Positions 19,683-30,827 are shown, numbered from the stretch's first letter. The stretch is DNA of 64,000 nucleotides from Pseudidiomarina aestuarii (GCF_003987355.1 NZ_PIPR01000001.1:682001-746000); one strand, 5' to 3'. Notes: generated by a model from the sequence alone, not told the origin. A program made the numbers and translations.

Positions 19683-21038
19683 TCAAGCGGTCAATCGCAA
19701 TATATCGTTGCTGATTGCGATAGCCATTAACGCAAATATCAGTGCACCACCGATGCGAAACGCAATATCCTGAACACGTTCAGAAACTGCTTTACCTCGA
19801 ATACCCTCAACAGCGAGAAAAACTAAATGACCACCATCTAGAACGGGTAATGGTAACAGATTAATGATACCGAGATTAACACTGATTAACGCGAGAAACC
19901 CTAAAAAGTAAACCAATCCGTAACTGGCTGAAACTCCAGCCCCTTCAGCAATCGCAACCGGACCACTGAGATTACTCACTGACACTGTTCCAGTAAGCAG
20001 CTTACCTAGCATGGCGACACTCAACTCCATGAGCTCCCAGGTTTGTTTCGCCCCAGCGCCTATGGCATCAATCACACCATACTCATGCACAAATCGGTAT
20101 TCGTCGGGATAGCGAGTTCCTTCCGCTTCAACCCCCAAATACCCACGCTCTTGTCCATCAATAGAACGTTGTCCCAATTTGACTAACAAATCTTCCTGGC
20201 GACCATTACGTTCCACCGTAAATAACTTTGTCTCAGCTGGTGCCGAAACAATAGCTTCAAGCGTTTGAGACCATTCGGCCTGTGGAGTTCCATCTATCGC
20301 TAAAATTTTATCTCCCGACTGGAACCCGGCTCGCTGCGCTGGTGAATCATCCGCAACATAGGCAATAGTCAAAGTCGGTTGTGGCCGGAATGGCTCCAGC
20401 CCTAACTGCAAGAATGTGGGCTGTTGTTCTTCACTTAAACGCCAATTGGTAATAGCTAATTGAACGTCTTGCACACGATTATTGTCATCTCGGAGCCGGA
20501 CGGTGACTTTGTCGTTACCTAACTCGGCAGCGAGAGCTAAATTGACCGCTTGCCAATCTCGAGTAATCCGGTCATTGATAGCAATGATTTCCGCGGGCGT
20601 TTGAATCTCGGCCTGTGCTGCAATCGATTGTGGCGTCACCGAACCTACAATGGGTTTCACTGATGGTACGCCGATGACATACATAAGCCATAACACCAGT
20701 ATTGCGAGAAGAAAGTTTGCTATAGGCCCGGCAGCAACAATCGCTGCACGTTTACTGACGGATTGCGCGTTAAAGCTGACGGGATAGTCCGATGCACTGA
20801 CTTCGTCGACTCGCGCATCCAACATCCGCACATAGCCACCCAGAGGAATGACTCCAACTTGATAGACAGTGCCATCTTGCGCTTGCCGCGACCACAATGG
20901 TTTGCCAAACCCAACTGAGAAGGTCAAAACCTTTACCCCACAGCGTCTAGCAACCCAGTAATGTCCGAATTCATGAATCGTGACCAAAATACCTAGGGTC
21001 ACCACAAACGCAGCAAGTGTCCACAGCAAACTTAACAT
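19683..21038 (-). CDS. rseP: Site-2 protease RseP
   Basis: RseP is an inner-membrane zinc metalloprotease that cuts RseA after DegS to release sigma-E, and also clears signal-peptide remnants. The 451-residue protein has the HEFGH zinc motif at residues 22-26, the same positions as E. coli RseP. Two tandem periplasmic PDZ domains follow (for example [14 protein letters not shown] in PDZ2). The second metal-ligand segment is [16 protein letters not shown], near the last membrane helices. Its start overlaps the dxr stop by 7 bp. Placement just before bamA is conserved. Confidence 0.96.
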   Translation of the reverse strand: MLSLLWTLAAFVVTLGILVTIHEFGHYWVARRCGVKVLTFSVGFGKPLWSRQAQDGTVYQVGVIPLGGYVRMLDARVDEVSASDYPVSFNAQSVSKRAAIVAAGPIANFLLAILVLWLMYVIGVPSVKPIVGSVTPQSIAAQAEIQTPAEIIAINDRITRDWQAVNLALAAELGNDKVTVRLRDDNNRVQDVQLAITNWRLSEEQQPTFLQLGLEPFRPQPTLTIAYVADDSPAQRAGFQSGDKILAIDGTPQAEWSQTLEAIVSAPAETKLFTVERNGRQEDLLVKLGQRSIDGQERGYLGVEAEGTRYPDEYRFVHEYGVIDAIGAGAKQTWELMELSVAMLGKLLTGTVSVSNLSGPVAIAEGAGVSASYGLVYFLGFLALISVNLGIINLLPLPVLDGGHLVFLAVEGIRGKAVSERVQDIAFRIGGALIFALMAIAISNDILRLTA

Positions 21039-22228
21039 ACAGCGTACTTCTCCACGATTTCCTCGGCATAGTGTCGCGCCTGATGGTCTACAGACAAGAT
21101 CGCTTCAAACGAGTTCAATTCCTGCGCCTCAATTCGCCCAACCACCTCAGCACAAACGTCGGCGATAGCCGTGAATCGAATGCGTTGATTCAGAAATGCG
21201 GCGACTGCCACTTCATTCGCTGCATTTAAACTGGTCGTCGCCCATTGTCCTTGCCAACACGCATCTTGAGCGAGCTGTAAACAAGGGTATCGCTCTGGGT
21301 CTGGTTTGCAGAACGTCAGCGCCCCCACCTGTTCAAAGTCCAGCGCTTTGACGCCACTGACTATTCTATCCGGATAACTCAAACCATAGGCGATCGGCGT
21401 TCGCATATCGGGCTCGCCCATTTGTGCAAGCACCGAACCGTCTGTGTAGCGAACCATCGAGTGAATAATACTTTGTGGGTGTAACAGTACATCCAGTTCG
21501 TGTTGCTGACAGTTAAACAACCAGCGCGCCTCGATATACTCCAAGCCTTTATTCAACATTGTGGCAGAATCGACCGAGATCTTCTGCCCCATACTCCAAT
21601 TCGGATGCGCACAAGCAGCTTGTGGCGATTGGTGCGCCAAGTCAGCCAATGGTAGTTCTCGAAACGGACCGCCTGAACCAGTCAAAATAATTTTACTGAT
21701 GCCCGCGGTAGTCAATGATTGATCACCAAGTGACAATTGTGCGGCAACCGGTAGACACTGAAATATCGCATTATGCTCGCTGTCGATAGGAAGCAAAATG
21801 GCACCATGCTCAACCACTGCATTCATAAACAGTTGGCCAGACATTACCAACGCTTCTTTATTGGCAAGTAATACACGCTTACCAGCCATTACTGCTGCCA
21901 TCGTTGGCATCAATCCAGCGGCGCCAACAATAGCCGCCATCGTCATATCAGCCGCGGCAGCCACGTCCGCTAATGCTTGTTGACCGCTGAGTACTTGCAC
22001 AGATGTATCCGCAATCCGGACTTTTAAGTCAGCCGCTGCGTGTACGTCCGCCATCACGGCAATGCGAGGTTTATGTTCACGACAAATCTGTTCCATGGCA
22101 GTCACATTTGAGTGTGCAGTCACTGCATACAACTGAAAGCGCTCTGGGTGCTGGGCTGCCACCGCTAACGTATTTAGCCCTATGGAACCAGTGGCACCAA
22201 GAATCGTTAACGTTTGAGGTTCGAACAT
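21032..22228 (-). CDS. dxr: 1-deoxy-D-xylulose 5-phosphate reductoisomerase
   Basis: Dxr makes 2-C-methyl-D-erythritol 4-phosphate with NADPH, the committed step of the MEP isoprenoid pathway. I start at ATG 22228 ([20 protein letters not shown]), which gives 398 residues, the same as E. coli; an in-frame start 24 bp upstream would add residues inside cdsA. Visible are the NADPH Rossmann motif [19 protein letters not shown], metal-binding [13 protein letters not shown], and [17 protein letters not shown]. It lies 8 bp after cdsA and overlaps rseP. Confidence 0.96.
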   Translation of the reverse strand: MFEPQTLTILGATGSIGLNTLAVAAQHPERFQLYAVTAHSNVTAMEQICREHKPRIAVMADVHAAADLKVRIADTSVQVLSGQQALADVAAAADMTMAAIVGAAGLMPTMAAVMAGKRVLLANKEALVMSGQLFMNAVVEHGAILLPIDSEHNAIFQCLPVAAQLSLGDQSLTTAGISKIILTGSGGPFRELPLADLAHQSPQAACAHPNWSMGQKISVDSATMLNKGLEYIEARWLFNCQQHELDVLLHPQSIIHSMVRYTDGSVLAQMGEPDMRTPIAYGLSYPDRIVSGVKALDFEQVGALTFCKPDPERYPCLQLAQDACWQGQWATTSLNAANEVAVAAFLNQRIRFTAIADVCAEVVGRIEAQELNSFEAILSVDHQARHYAEEIVEKYAVC

Positions 22229-22236
22229 AGCAGTGC

Positions 22237-23121
22237 TCAAGCTAATAACCACAAATAACTCAGCGTGAATACGGGGAGTGCAGCGGTGAGGCTGTCAATA
22301 CGATCAAGAATGCCACCATGACCCGGTAATAAGGAACCGGAGTCTTTCACTCCAGCACAGCGTTTAAACATACTTTCATTTAAATCGCCAAACACTGACG
22401 CAACTACGGTCAGTAGACCGGTTAAATAATAACCGCTGAACTGCTCTGCAGGAATCTTGACCCAATGCGCGACCACCATCATCACCACAAACGCGAGGGT
22501 GATACCGCCGCACAGACCTTCCATGGTTTTGCCGGGGCTTACCGATGGCATCAACTTGTTTCGACCATAGCGAACGCCGGCGAAAAAAGCACCCACATCC
22601 GCAGCCCAGACCAACAACAAAATGAAGAGTACCGCGAAACCACCAAACAAGGGATTTTCAGCATAATTTAGCGAGCGTACTGCCACTAACCCTGCCCACG
22701 CGGGAATCAAGGTCAAGTAACCAAAAAGCCCTACAATCGAGCGGGTTTTTGACCACCAGCGGCGACTATTGGGATATTGAATAACTAAACCTAGGGCGAT
22801 CAACCACCACACACAGCCAGCGACAATGACCCACAACATGACTGGCGCCAACTCACCGTCAACCCAAATGTGATGCAAGGGAACCAAATACATCAGTACG
22901 CCGAGCAATACGGCAACCGACACGGTGTACGCAATTTTACTGAGCGTCCGACGGAGCCCCATTAACGGCGACCATTCCCACGCACCCGCCGTCATCAGGA
23001 CCAATACGGCCGCCGCAAACCATTCAAGTTCAAGACCGAATACCGCGTACAAAGCCAGCGGAATAAGTACAATTGCTGTTAATAGTCGTTGTTTTAACAA
23101 ATTAGTCCCCGGTTGTGACAT
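22237..23121 (-). CDS. cdsA: Phosphatidate cytidylyltransferase
   Basis: CdsA makes CDP-diacylglycerol from CTP and phosphatidic acid in the inner membrane and feeds all phospholipid synthesis. The 294-residue protein has about eight membrane helices. The CdsA signature is in the C-terminal part: [13 protein letters not shown] and [35 protein letters not shown] with its metal-binding aspartates. It starts inside the last 20 bp of uppS and precedes dxr, as in E. coli. Confidence 0.96.
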   Translation of the reverse strand: MSQPGTNLLKQRLLTAIVLIPLALYAVFGLELEWFAAAVLVLMTAGAWEWSPLMGLRRTLSKIAYTVSVAVLLGVLMYLVPLHHIWVDGELAPVMLWVIVAGCVWWLIALGLVIQYPNSRRWWSKTRSIVGLFGYLTLIPAWAGLVAVRSLNYAENPLFGGFAVLFILLLVWAADVGAFFAGVRYGRNKLMPSVSPGKTMEGLCGGITLAFVVMMVVAHWVKIPAEQFSGYYLTGLLTVVASVFGDLNESMFKRCAGVKDSGSLLPGHGGILDRIDSLTAALPVFTLSYLWLLA

Positions 23122-23875
23122 CGGTAGCCAATATGGCCTGTTGCAGTTGTGCGCTGGTCATGCCGAAGCGTCTTTCACGACAGCTAAAATCCGCTATCGC
23201 GACTGCAAATTCTTGTTCGTCAAAATCTGGCCATAATACTTTACTAAAATAAAGTTCTGCATAGGCTAATTGCCACAACAAAAAATTACTGATGCGCTGC
23301 TCACCACCAGTGCGAATCAACAGATCCGGTGTCGGCTGTCCGGCTAAACACAGTTGCTCCGCCAGCATATTCTCGGTAATGTCCGCAGCTTTCAGGTCGC
23401 CACTTTCGCAACGTTTGGCCAAACGCTGAGCGGCTTGCGTTAAATCCCAACGCCCACCATAGTTAGCTGCAATATTCAAAGTCAATGAGCGATTGTTGGC
23501 TGTCAGTTCTTCTGCAATTTTGATGCGTTCTTGCAGCCTCGGCGAAAACGCAGAGATTTCTCCGATGATGCAGAATTTCACATCATGTTTATGCAGCTTT
23601 TTCACTTCACGTTGTAACACACTAAAAAATAGCTCCATGAGCACAGACACTTCTTGCTCGGGACGTTGCCAATTCTCACTGCTAAAAGCGAACAACGTGA
23701 GGCTCTCAATGCCCTTCTGTCGAGCAAAAGTGACGGCCTTACGGACAGCCTCAGCTCCAGCCTTGTGTCCAGCAGTACGACGTTTGCCGCGCTGCTCCGC
23801 CCAACGGCCATTACCATCCATGATAATTGCGACATGCCGTGGCATGCGAATTTGTGTCACTTCCTCTGTACTCAT
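23102..23875 (-). CDS. uppS: Undecaprenyl diphosphate synthase (cis-prenyltransferase)
   Basis: UppS condenses eight isopentenyl units onto farnesyl diphosphate to make the C55 carrier lipid for peptidoglycan and O-antigen. The start at ATG 23875 (MSTEEVTQIRMPRH) is preferred: an upstream in-frame ATG at 23935 would lie on the -35 box of the promoter described below and upstream of a terminator hairpin. The 257-residue product shows HVAIIMDGNGRWAEQRG (catalytic Asp), GHKAGAEAVR, FAFSSENWQRP and the C-terminal RTGGEQRISNFLLWQLAYAE. It is the first gene of the uppS-cdsA-dxr-rseP-bamA series. Confidence 0.95.
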   Translation of the reverse strand: MSTEEVTQIRMPRHVAIIMDGNGRWAEQRGKRRTAGHKAGAEAVRKAVTFARQKGIESLTLFAFSSENWQRPEQEVSVLMELFFSVLQREVKKLHKHDVKFCIIGEISAFSPRLQERIKIAEELTANNRSLTLNIAANYGGRWDLTQAAQRLAKRCESGDLKAADITENMLAEQLCLAGQPTPDLLIRTGGEQRISNFLLWQLAYAELYFSKVLWPDFDEQEFAVAIADFSCRERRFGMTSAQLQQAILATDVTTGD

Positions 23876-23892
23876 TGCTTCTGCCGTATATG

Positions 23893-23925
23893 AAAAACGC
23901 CGTGCGAGTATACCTGACACGGCGT
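23893..23925 (-). terminator. Intrinsic terminator after frr
   Basis: On the minus strand ACGCCGTG (23925-23918) pairs with CACGGCGT (23904-23897) around a 13-nt loop, and the run TTTTT follows at 23897-23893. It lies between the frr stop (23956) and the uppS start (23875). Confidence 0.8.
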
Positions 23926-23935
23926 CCAGTACCAA
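23907..23935 (-). promoter_or_regulatory. Sigma70-type promoter for the uppS operon, nested in the frr terminator
   Basis: On the minus strand TTGGTA (23935-23930) is spaced 17 bp from TATACT (23912-23907). The -10 box lies in the loop of the frr terminator hairpin, so the predicted start near 23900 gives a leader of about 25 nt before the uppS ATG. Confidence 0.65.
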
Positions 23936-23955
23936 TGGAGTGTTCGCCCTGCGGC

Positions 23956-24513
23956 TTAGACTTCCATCAGATCCTTTTCTTTTTCGCTCAACAATTCATC
24001 AATCTTGCCAATATACAAATCGGTCAATTTCTGAATTTCATCCGTCGCGCGCCGCTCTTCATCTTCTGAGATTTCTTTTTCTTTTTGAAGTTCTTTTAAA
24101 TCAGCATTTGCGTCACGACGAATATTTCGCACCGCAACACGACCTTGTTCGGCCTCAGCACGAACCACTTTCACGAGGTCACGACGGCGCTCTTCGGTTA
24201 ACGCTGGGAGCGGCACACGAATCACGTTGCCAGCCGCAGCCGGGTTCAAACCGAGATCTGAAGTCATGATGGCTTTCTCAACCGCTTGGTTGGCCGACTT
24301 GTCAAACACAGTCAATGCTAAAGTCCGCGAATCTTCCACGGTAATATTAGCGAGTTGACGTAATGGTGTGTCGGTGCCGTAGTAATTGACCATGACGCTA
24401 TCGAGCAAGCTCGGGTGGGCACGTCCAGTGCGCACTTTTGCCATCTGCGCTCGCAGAGACTCAACGCTTTTTTCCATCCGCGATTTTGCATCTTGTTTAA
24501 TTTCGTTAATCAC
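23956..24513 (-). CDS. frr: Ribosome recycling factor
   Basis: RRF splits post-termination ribosomes together with EF-G. The 185-residue protein is the usual length and has the typical start region ([20 protein letters not shown]), the conserved [13 protein letters not shown], and the C-terminal helix [25 protein letters not shown] split into a three-helix bundle and small beta domain. It lies 42 bp after pyrH and ends just before an intrinsic terminator. Confidence 0.97.
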   Translation of the reverse strand: MINEIKQDAKSRMEKSVESLRAQMAKVRTGRAHPSLLDSVMVNYYGTDTPLRQLANITVEDSRTLALTVFDKSANQAVEKAIMTSDLGLNPAAAGNVIRVPLPALTEERRRDLVKVVRAEAEQGRVAVRNIRRDANADLKELQKEKEISEDEERRATDEIQKLTDLYIGKIDELLSEKEKDLMEV

Positions 24514-24555
24514 AATAGTTCCCTTTTCGGTTGAGCTCGACTGGTTGCTAGGAGC

Positions 24556-25290
24556 TTATTCAGCGCTATTGGTAATCAAGGTGCCTTCGTTTTCACCCAT
24601 GATAATTGCGCGCAAAACGCCTGTTTTATTCATATTAAACACGCGGATCGGTAAATTGTGATCGCGTGCTAAAGTGAACGCAGCCAAATCCATCACCTTT
24701 AACTGCTTTTCGAGGACTTCATTATAACTGATTTGATGATAGAGTTGTGCATCCGGGTCACGATTTGGATCCGCCGAATACACCCCATCGACCTTCGTGC
24801 CTTTTAACACCAACTCAGCTTCAATTTCGATACCGCGCAAACAGGCCGCTGAATCGGTCGTAAAGAACGGGTTCCCCGTGCCGGCACAGAAGATCACCAC
24901 ACGACCAGATTTTAACAGACTGATTGCGTCAGCCCAATTATAACTATCGCAAACACCGTTCAGTTCAATTGCCGACATCAGTCGAGCATTCACAAAGGCA
25001 CGATGTAAAGCGTCTCGCATCGCCAAGCCATTCATTACCGTTGCCAACATACCCATATGGTCGCCAACAACCCGATTCATGCCTGCTTTTGCAAGACCCT
25101 CACCGCGAAACAAATTCCCACCACCAATCACCAAACCGACTTGCACACCCAGTTCAACGAGTTCCTTTATTTCTTCTGCCATGCGGTCCAACACCTTGGC
25201 GTCAATTCCAAACGGCTCGTCACCCATCAGTGCTTCACCACTGAGCTTTAACAGGATGCGACGATAAACTGGTTTGCTACTGGCGTTCAT
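24556..25290 (-). CDS. pyrH: UMP kinase
   Basis: PyrH phosphorylates UMP to UDP in pyrimidine synthesis. This 244-residue amino-acid-kinase fold protein has the N-terminal [12 protein letters not shown], the [15 protein letters not shown] phosphate/GTP region, and [22 protein letters not shown]. It is located between the tsf terminator and frr. The start is ATG at 25290, with GGAGAAACACA before it. A separate promoter must lie in the 110-bp gap, but I could not define one convincingly. Confidence 0.97.
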   Translation of the reverse strand: MNASSKPVYRRILLKLSGEALMGDEPFGIDAKVLDRMAEEIKELVELGVQVGLVIGGGNLFRGEGLAKAGMNRVVGDHMGMLATVMNGLAMRDALHRAFVNARLMSAIELNGVCDSYNWADAISLLKSGRVVIFCAGTGNPFFTTDSAACLRGIEIEAELVLKGTKVDGVYSADPNRDPDAQLYHQISYNEVLEKQLKVMDLAAFTLARDHNLPIRVFNMNKTGVLRAIIMGENEGTLITNSAE

Positions 25291-25330
25291 TGTGTTTCTC
25301 CGTTGTCCTTAGCTACTCATATTTTACCTG

Positions 25331-25370
25331 AAAAAAAACCGCATCCTGCGAAGCAAGATGCGGTTTTTTT
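25331..25370. terminator. Intrinsic terminator after tsf (symmetrical)
   Basis: AAACCGCATC (25336-25345) pairs with GATGCGGTTT (25357-25366) around an 11-nt loop. Eight A on one side and seven T on the other give U-tracts in both directions. It ends the rpsB-tsf transcript. Confidence 0.92.
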
Positions 25371-25400
25371 AACTGTATGTCGACGTTTTCGACATGGGCA

Positions 25401-26279
25401 TTAAGCCTTTTTCGCTGCAGCCATTTGCGCTTGAACTTCAGCAGCAAAATCTTCAGCTTTTTTCTCAATACCTTCACCGACTTCGAAACGAACGAAAGTG
25501 ATGACATCAGCGCCTTTCGACTTCAGCAAATCACCAACAGTGATGCTCGGATCTTTCACAAAGGCTTGACCAGTCAAACTGATTTCACCCGTGAACTTAC
25601 GCATCCGACCTTCAACCATTTTCTCAGCGATTTCTTGTGGCTTACCGCTTTGCATAGCGATATCCAACTGAATACGACGCTCATTGTCTACAACTTCTGC
25701 AGAAACGTCTTCAGGCTTCACGAACTGTGGTGCGCTTGCAGCAACGTGCATAGCAACGTCTCTAGCTAATTCGCCGTCACCATTCGTCAGTGCCACCAAA
25801 ACACCGATACGACCGCCATGGACATAACTTTCTACGATGTCACCACCGGAAACAGTTATCACACGACGAACGTTCATGTTCTCACCGATTTTCGCAACTA
25901 AAGTTTCACGCGTCTCTTCGACGGTAGCACCGCCTAAGTCAGTGGCTTTTAACTTTTCAACGTCCACTTCTTTGTTCGCAAACGCAGCATTGATGACTTT
26001 CTCACCAAAACTTAAGAAGTTTTCATCACGTGCAACGAAATCCGTTTCACAGTTCAATTCAACCAAAGTACCGGTATTACCCTCGGTTTTGGTTAAAATA
26101 ACACCTTCAGCTGCTACGCGACCTGCTTTCTTCGCTGCTTTCGCTTGACCGCTTTTACGCATCAATTCGATTGCCGCGTCGATATCACCCGCAGTTTCTT
26201 CCAGTGCTTTCTTACAATCCATCATGCCAGCGCCAGTGCGCTCGCGCAGTTCTTTAACCAGAGCTGCTGTAATTGCCAT
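25401..26279 (-). CDS. tsf: Translation elongation factor Ts
   Basis: EF-Ts is the nucleotide exchange factor of EF-Tu. The 292-residue protein has the UBA-like N-terminal domain with [15 protein letters not shown], the core signature ([13 protein letters not shown]), and the dimerisation and coiled-coil parts. It lies 26 bp after rpsB in the universal rpsB-tsf operon and is followed by a strong terminator. Confidence 0.98.
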   Translation of the reverse strand: MAITAALVKELRERTGAGMMDCKKALEETAGDIDAAIELMRKSGQAKAAKKAGRVAAEGVILTKTEGNTGTLVELNCETDFVARDENFLSFGEKVINAAFANKEVDVEKLKATDLGGATVEETRETLVAKIGENMNVRRVITVSGGDIVESYVHGGRIGVLVALTNGDGELARDVAMHVAASAPQFVKPEDVSAEVVDNERRIQLDIAMQSGKPQEIAEKMVEGRMRKFTGEISLTGQAFVKDPSITVGDLLKSKGADVITFVRFEVGEGIEKKAEDFAAEVQAQMAAAKKA

Positions 26280-26305
26280 GTGTCTGTCCTCTATAATTCG
26301 ATGAC

Positions 26306-27034
26306 TTACTCAGTTTCTTCCGCTGCAACGAAATCGTCTTTGCTGTCCATTGCTGGACCACGAGCTTCGTTGATAGCGCTTGCAGCTGCATTCAAATACA
26401 ACTGAACTGCACGAATAGCATCGTCGTTACCAGGGATAACATAGTCAACACCATCTGGGTTGGAGTTGGTATCGACAACAGCGATTACTGGGATGCCAAG
26501 GTTGTTAGCTTCTTTAATCGCAATGTGTTCGTGATCAGCGTCGATAACAAACAATACGTCTGGTAAACCAGCCATATCCTTGATACCGCCGAGGCTCTTC
26601 TCAAGCTTCGCCATTTCGCGAGTGTTAACCAACGCTTCTTTCTTGGTCAGCTTTTCGAAGGTGCCGTCTTGGCTCTGAGTTTCTAATTCTTTCAAACGCT
26701 TGATTGACTGGCGAACTGTTTTCCAGTTCGTCAACATACCACCTAACCAGCGGTGATTGACGTAGAACTGCTTACAATTCACAGCAGCTTCTTGAACAGA
26801 TTCAGCCGCAGCGCGTTTAGTACCTACGAATAAAACTTTGCCCTTGTTCGATGCAACGTGTTGCAGGAAATTCAACGAATCGTTGAACATAGGTACAGTT
26901 TTTTCGAGGTTGATGATGTGGATCTTGTTTCGTGCACCGAAAATGAAAGGCTTCATTTTTGGGTTCCAGAAACGGGTTTGGTGACCGAAGTGCACACCGG
27001 CCTTCAGCATGTCACGCATAGAAACGTTTGCCAT
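26306..27034 (-). CDS. rpsB: 30S ribosomal protein S2
   Basis: S2 binds the 30S head-body junction and is needed for S1 assembly. The start is ATG at 27034 ([20 protein letters not shown]), preceded by AGGAAAAAGATT; an upstream in-frame ATG lies in the untranslated leader and is rejected. The product is 242 residues. Conserved blocks include [27 protein letters not shown] and [30 protein letters not shown] in parts. The acidic tail ([10 protein letters not shown]) is normal for gammaproteobacterial S2. Confidence 0.98.
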   Translation of the reverse strand: MANVSMRDMLKAGVHFGHQTRFWNPKMKPFIFGARNKIHIINLEKTVPMFNDSLNFLQHVASNKGKVLFVGTKRAAAESVQEAAVNCKQFYVNHRWLGGMLTNWKTVRQSIKRLKELETQSQDGTFEKLTKKEALVNTREMAKLEKSLGGIKDMAGLPDVLFVIDADHEHIAIKEANNLGIPVIAVVDTNSNPDGVDYVIPGNDDAIRAVQLYLNAAASAINEARGPAMDSKDDFVAAEETE

Positions 27035-27199
27035 AATCTTTTTCCTAATGTAGGGGTTATGCCTCCATACATCCCATGCTTCGACCCGATTTTGCGCGTG
27101 GCTTTGCAAGCCTACACCGCTGAATCAAGCACCCCGAACCATGTGTCGATGTATGTGTGTGTTTTTAAGTTCATGTGTTGCAATCGAAATTGCGGGCGC
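27035..27199 (-). promoter_or_regulatory. Long rpsB 5' leader, candidate S2 autoregulatory RNA
   Basis: From the predicted start point near 27193 the transcript has an untranslated leader of about 158 nt before the rpsB ATG. In enterobacteria a leader of similar length binds free S2 to repress rpsB-tsf. A small hairpin, GGCTT/AAGCC at 27112-27100, is visible. I cannot confirm the full conserved fold by eye. The whole gene-free stretch from 27035 to 27388 holds this leader, the rpsB promoter and a possible map promoter; nothing else was seen. Confidence 0.6.
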
Positions 27200-27229
27200 T
27201 TTATACCATGAAAACTGATCGAACTGCAA
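27200..27229 (-). promoter_or_regulatory. rpsB promoter with extended -10 and GC-rich discriminator
   Basis: On the minus strand TTGCAG (27229-27224), an 18-bp spacer and TGGTATAAA (TATAAA at 27205-27200) form a strong sigma70 promoter with an extended -10. The following GCGCCCGC (27199-27192) is the GC-rich discriminator expected of stringently controlled ribosomal genes. Confidence 0.75.
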
Positions 27230-27271
27230 GTGGAAGTGCTTGTTTTTGCGCTTTTCGCGGCGTCTGCAAGC

Positions 27272-27280
27272 TGCTAAAAT
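27272..27280 (+). promoter_or_regulatory. Possible map promoter (extended -10)
   Basis: TGCTAAAAT is an extended -10 box (TG-N-TAAAAT). The matching -35 region (TTTTCG at 27252-27257) is poor. It lies 109 bp before the map start, divergent from the rpsB promoter. Confidence 0.4.
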
Positions 27281-27388
27281 ATTGGTTCTTTTTTAATTAT
27301 CGTTTTCCTATGCTCTCAGAGTCCTCTGCGACTCCGGTTGCTCTCTGCTCATTTGACGCAGACATCATGAAAGGTTTTAGCGAAGAAC

Positions 27389-28180
27389 ATGCCAATTACT
27401 ATTAAAACAGCTGACGAAATTGAGAAAATGCGCGCTGCAGGTAAGCTAGCCGCCAGCGTTCTCGAAATGATTGAACCGCATATTCAAGCGGGAGTAACCA
27501 CCGCTGAACTTGATAAAATTTGTCATGACTACATTATCGCGGCTGGAGCCTACCCTGCTCCACTCAATTATCATGGCTTTCCCAAGTCTATTTGTACCTC
27601 GTTAAACCATGTGGTTTGCCACGGCATCCCTAATGAAAAGCCTTTGAAGAACGGTGACATTATGAATGTTGATGTCACTGTAAAACTCGATGGCTATCAT
27701 GGCGATACCTCGAAAATGTTTGTGGTCGGTCAGCCCAGTATTCTTGCCGAACGGTTGATTCGCGTGACCCAAGAAAGTCTGTATCAGGCTATAAAGATGC
27801 TGAAGCCGGGTATTCGAACCGGTGATTTTGCGGCAGTGATTCAACAGCATGCTGAAAGTCACGGTTACTCGATTGTGCGCGAATACTGTGGGCATGGTAT
27901 TGGAGCTGTGTTTCATGAAGATCCGCAAATTCTGCATTATGGCACACCCGGTACAGGAGATATTTTAGAAGCTGGCATGTGTTTCACCATCGAGCCCATG
28001 GTCAATGCGGGTAAACGACATACCAAACTGATGCGCGACGGTTGGACAGTGCTAACCAAAGACCGCAACCTGAGTGCACAATGGGAACACACTTTGCTGA
28101 TTACTGAAGACGGTGTGGAAGTTCTGACATTGCGTGATGAAGAAGATTTGCCGCGAGTCATACGGCATTTGGATGCGTAA
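27389..28180 (+). CDS. map: Methionine aminopeptidase, type I
   Basis: Map removes the initiator methionine from nascent proteins. The 263-residue pita-bread enzyme has the five metal ligands in visible blocks: NVDVTVKLDGYHGDTSKMF (two Asp), GHGIGAVFHE (His), FTIEPMV (Glu) and QWEHTLLIT (Glu). YCGHGIG includes the substrate-side His. It is divergent from rpsB, as in E. coli, and its TAA is followed at once by the glnD ATG. Confidence 0.97.
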   Translation: MPITIKTADEIEKMRAAGKLAASVLEMIEPHIQAGVTTAELDKICHDYIIAAGAYPAPLNYHGFPKSICTSLNHVVCHGIPNEKPLKNGDIMNVDVTVKLDGYHGDTSKMFVVGQPSILAERLIRVTQESLYQAIKMLKPGIRTGDFAAVIQQHAESHGYSIVREYCGHGIGAVFHEDPQILHYGTPGTGDILEAGMCFTIEPMVNAGKRHTKLMRDGWTVLTKDRNLSAQWEHTLLITEDGVEVLTLRDEEDLPRVIRHLDA

Positions 28181-30808
28181 ATGATGAACCCGACTTTCGC
28201 GCCATCGTGGCAGCGACCGTTAACACTCGCAGAAAGTCGGCAGCAGCTCGAAGCGCAGCAATTGTGGGCGGCAGAAGCATTTATCACCGCCGATATCGAA
28301 TCCTTACTGGTGGCGCGAAGTGAGTTCGTTGATAGTTTGTTGCAGACGCTTTGGCAGCAATGTCAATTCCCAGATCAAGGCCTCGCGTTGATTGCCGTAG
28401 GTGGTTTCGGTAGAGGGACCTTGCACCCGGGTTCCGACATCGACTTACTCTTTGTACATCAGCACCCCTTACCGAATGCCATCAAAGAAAAAATAGCCAA
28501 CTTTATTCAGTTTTTATGGGATGTGCGGTTGGATGTTGGACACAGCGTTCGCACCCTTGCTGATTGTCGGGAGCAAGCGGAGGCAGAAGTCACTGTCGCG
28601 ACGAGCCTCCTAGAACAACGCTATATTAGCGGCGATACCGAACTGGCGGCGGCGTTGCAACAGGATACCTTCCATCAGTTTCCGTGGAGCAGTAGGGCTT
28701 TCTATCAAGCCAAACAAGACGAGCAACAACAGCGTCACCAACAGTTTCATGGGACCTCTTATAATCTGGAGCCGAACATCAAAAGCAGCCCCGGTGGCCT
28801 GCGTGATATCCAAACCATCGGCTGGATTGCCAAACGACATTTTCAAACACAAAGTGAAGAGAGCTTGGTACAGTTTGGTTTTATCACCGCAGCGGAGTTA
28901 CTTGAATTAAGGGAACAACAGCGTTTTCTGTGGCGGATTCGGTTCGCCCTTCACTTGGAAGCAGGCAAGAAAGAAGATCGACTCTTGTTTGATTTTCAAG
29001 TGGGTGTCGCGCAACGCATGGGCTATGGCAATACCGGTAAAACAGCTGTCGAAGCCCTGATGAAAGATTACTTTAACGCGGTTGCAGCAGTCCGCGAATT
29101 AAACGCTATGCTCCTCCAATTTTTTGATCAGGCTATTTTAGGCGCAGATCAAAGCACAGCAACACGCAATTTAGATTCAAACTTTTACTCGTATAACAAC
29201 TGCATTGCTGCTCGACATGATCGTGTGTTCGATCGTGATGAAGCACTCTTACAACTGTTTTTGCATGTTGCTCGTGATGATGCGATTGAAACCATTCAAG
29301 CCCATACCATTCGGTTATTACGCTCCGCACGGCAACGGTTGCAGCAGCCATTATGTAGTCAGCCTCAATGTCGACAGCTCTTCCTCGAGTTGCTGGCATT
29401 GCCGAAAGGTTGTGGTCTTGCGTTTCAATTGTTGCACGAACATCGAATTTTGGCTCACTATCTTCCGCAATGGGCACAAATTGTCGGGCAAATGCAGTTT
29501 GACCTATTTCACGCGTATACAGTCGACGAGCATACCTTCCGTCTCGTGCGGAATTTGTATCGATACACGTTGCCGGATAAAACCGAAGATTTCCCGCTAT
29601 GCTCGCAATTGGTTAGCGCGATGGACCATCCTGAATGGCTTTATATTGCGGGCATTTTCCACGACATTGCTAAAGGTCGTGGCGGTGATCATAGTGAGTT
29701 GGGTGAGCAAGACGTGCGTCATTTTGCTGAGTTACATGGCTTACCCGAGCATGCGACGGAATTGGTTGCATGGCTCGTCCGCCATCATTTGTTCATGTCG
29801 GTAACCGCACAAAAACGTGACATTCATGATCCTGAGGTGGTTCGCGAATTTGCTGAAACCGTACAAACACAAGAACGACTGGATTACCTCTATTGCTTGA
29901 CGGTGGCCGATATTCGCGCCACTAACAGCACCTTATGGAATAACTGGAAAGCAACGTTGCTCGAGAATTTGTACCATGCAACCGCTGCTTTTTTTGCTCG
30001 CGCCTCACAAACCGACATCCCTTCTGCAGCACGCGAAATGCGCCAACGCATTCACGAACATCAAGCGCATGCTATGGCTTTGTTGCTCAGTGCGGGTTAT
30101 ACCGCTACCACCATCGAAGTGTTGTGGGGACGATTTACCGCGGATTATTTTTTACGGCATCGCCCTGAGCAAATTGCGTGGCATACACAATACATTGCCA
30201 GAGTCGAAAGTGATGAACAATTACCTCTGATTTTGGTCGGTGATGAGAGTAATCAAGGCACAACCGAACTGTTTGTCTATCACCATGAACAAGATTATCT
30301 GTTTGCTGCTATTGCCGCTGTATTGGAAGGACAGAATCTATCTATTCACGATGCGCAAATTTTGGCGACACGAGACGGTTATGTCATGGATACTTTTGTG
30401 GTGTTGCAGCAGAATGGACAGCCATTGACCGATGCGCGTCACATCGAGTCACTCAAACAACAGCTCCACGACGTCTTGCGCAGTCGGCAACCTGTTCCCA
30501 GCGTGCAACGCCGACTCCCACGCAGGTTACGTAGTTTTACGGTCACCACCAAAATCGAGTTTGTGCCGACTAAAAACAAGCATCGCACTGCCTTCGAACT
30601 GATCGCGCTCGATCGCCCTGGCTTAGTTGCTCGAGTTGCACGAGTGTTGCAGCGGTTGGATCTCAACATTCTTACCGCTAAAATTTCGACGGTCGGCGAA
30701 CAAGCCGAAGATTTATTTATTGTCACCACCCGCCGCCACGAAGCATTGAATGCTGAGCAGCAGAACGAATTACGGCAGCAAATCATTGCTGCTCTTGAAG
30801 ACGCCTGA
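28181..30808 (+). CDS. glnD: Bifunctional uridylyltransferase/uridylyl-removing enzyme GlnD
   Basis: GlnD senses glutamine and adds or removes UMP on PII proteins, setting nitrogen control. The 875-residue protein has the nucleotidyltransferase motif [18 protein letters not shown] (residues ~70-90), a GlnD PII-uridylyltransferase linker, the HD hydrolase with [16 protein letters not shown] (residues ~495-510), and two C-terminal ACT domains (for example [19 protein letters not shown]). The start abuts the map stop with no spacer; a second ATG follows at 28184. The order map-glnD-dapD matches E. coli. Confidence 0.97.
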   Translation: MMNPTFAPSWQRPLTLAESRQQLEAQQLWAAEAFITADIESLLVARSEFVDSLLQTLWQQCQFPDQGLALIAVGGFGRGTLHPGSDIDLLFVHQHPLPNAIKEKIANFIQFLWDVRLDVGHSVRTLADCREQAEAEVTVATSLLEQRYISGDTELAAALQQDTFHQFPWSSRAFYQAKQDEQQQRHQQFHGTSYNLEPNIKSSPGGLRDIQTIGWIAKRHFQTQSEESLVQFGFITAAELLELREQQRFLWRIRFALHLEAGKKEDRLLFDFQVGVAQRMGYGNTGKTAVEALMKDYFNAVAAVRELNAMLLQFFDQAILGADQSTATRNLDSNFYSYNNCIAARHDRVFDRDEALLQLFLHVARDDAIETIQAHTIRLLRSARQRLQQPLCSQPQCRQLFLELLALPKGCGLAFQLLHEHRILAHYLPQWAQIVGQMQFDLFHAYTVDEHTFRLVRNLYRYTLPDKTEDFPLCSQLVSAMDHPEWLYIAGIFHDIAKGRGGDHSELGEQDVRHFAELHGLPEHATELVAWLVRHHLFMSVTAQKRDIHDPEVVREFAETVQTQERLDYLYCLTVADIRATNSTLWNNWKATLLENLYHATAAFFARASQTDIPSAAREMRQRIHEHQAHAMALLLSAGYTATTIEVLWGRFTADYFLRHRPEQIAWHTQYIARVESDEQLPLILVGDESNQGTTELFVYHHEQDYLFAAIAAVLEGQNLSIHDAQILATRDGYVMDTFVVLQQNGQPLTDARHIESLKQQLHDVLRSRQPVPSVQRRLPRRLRSFTVTTKIEFVPTKNKHRTAFELIALDRPGLVARVARVLQRLDLNILTAKISTVGEQAEDLFIVTTRRHEALNAEQQNELRQQIIAALEDA

Positions 30809-30827
30809 AGAAGTAAAAGGAAACGTC

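Noticed and set aside
23493-24269. A 258-codon plus-strand open frame opposite uppS and frr
   Set aside because: It is antisense to two strongly conserved genes, has no recognisable family motifs and crosses a real terminator/promoter junction.
25378-25394. TGTCGA/TCGACA inverted repeat between the tsf stop and its terminator
   Set aside because: Short six-pair stem with a 5-nt loop and no U-tract. The strong terminator next to it explains termination, so no separate function is claimed.
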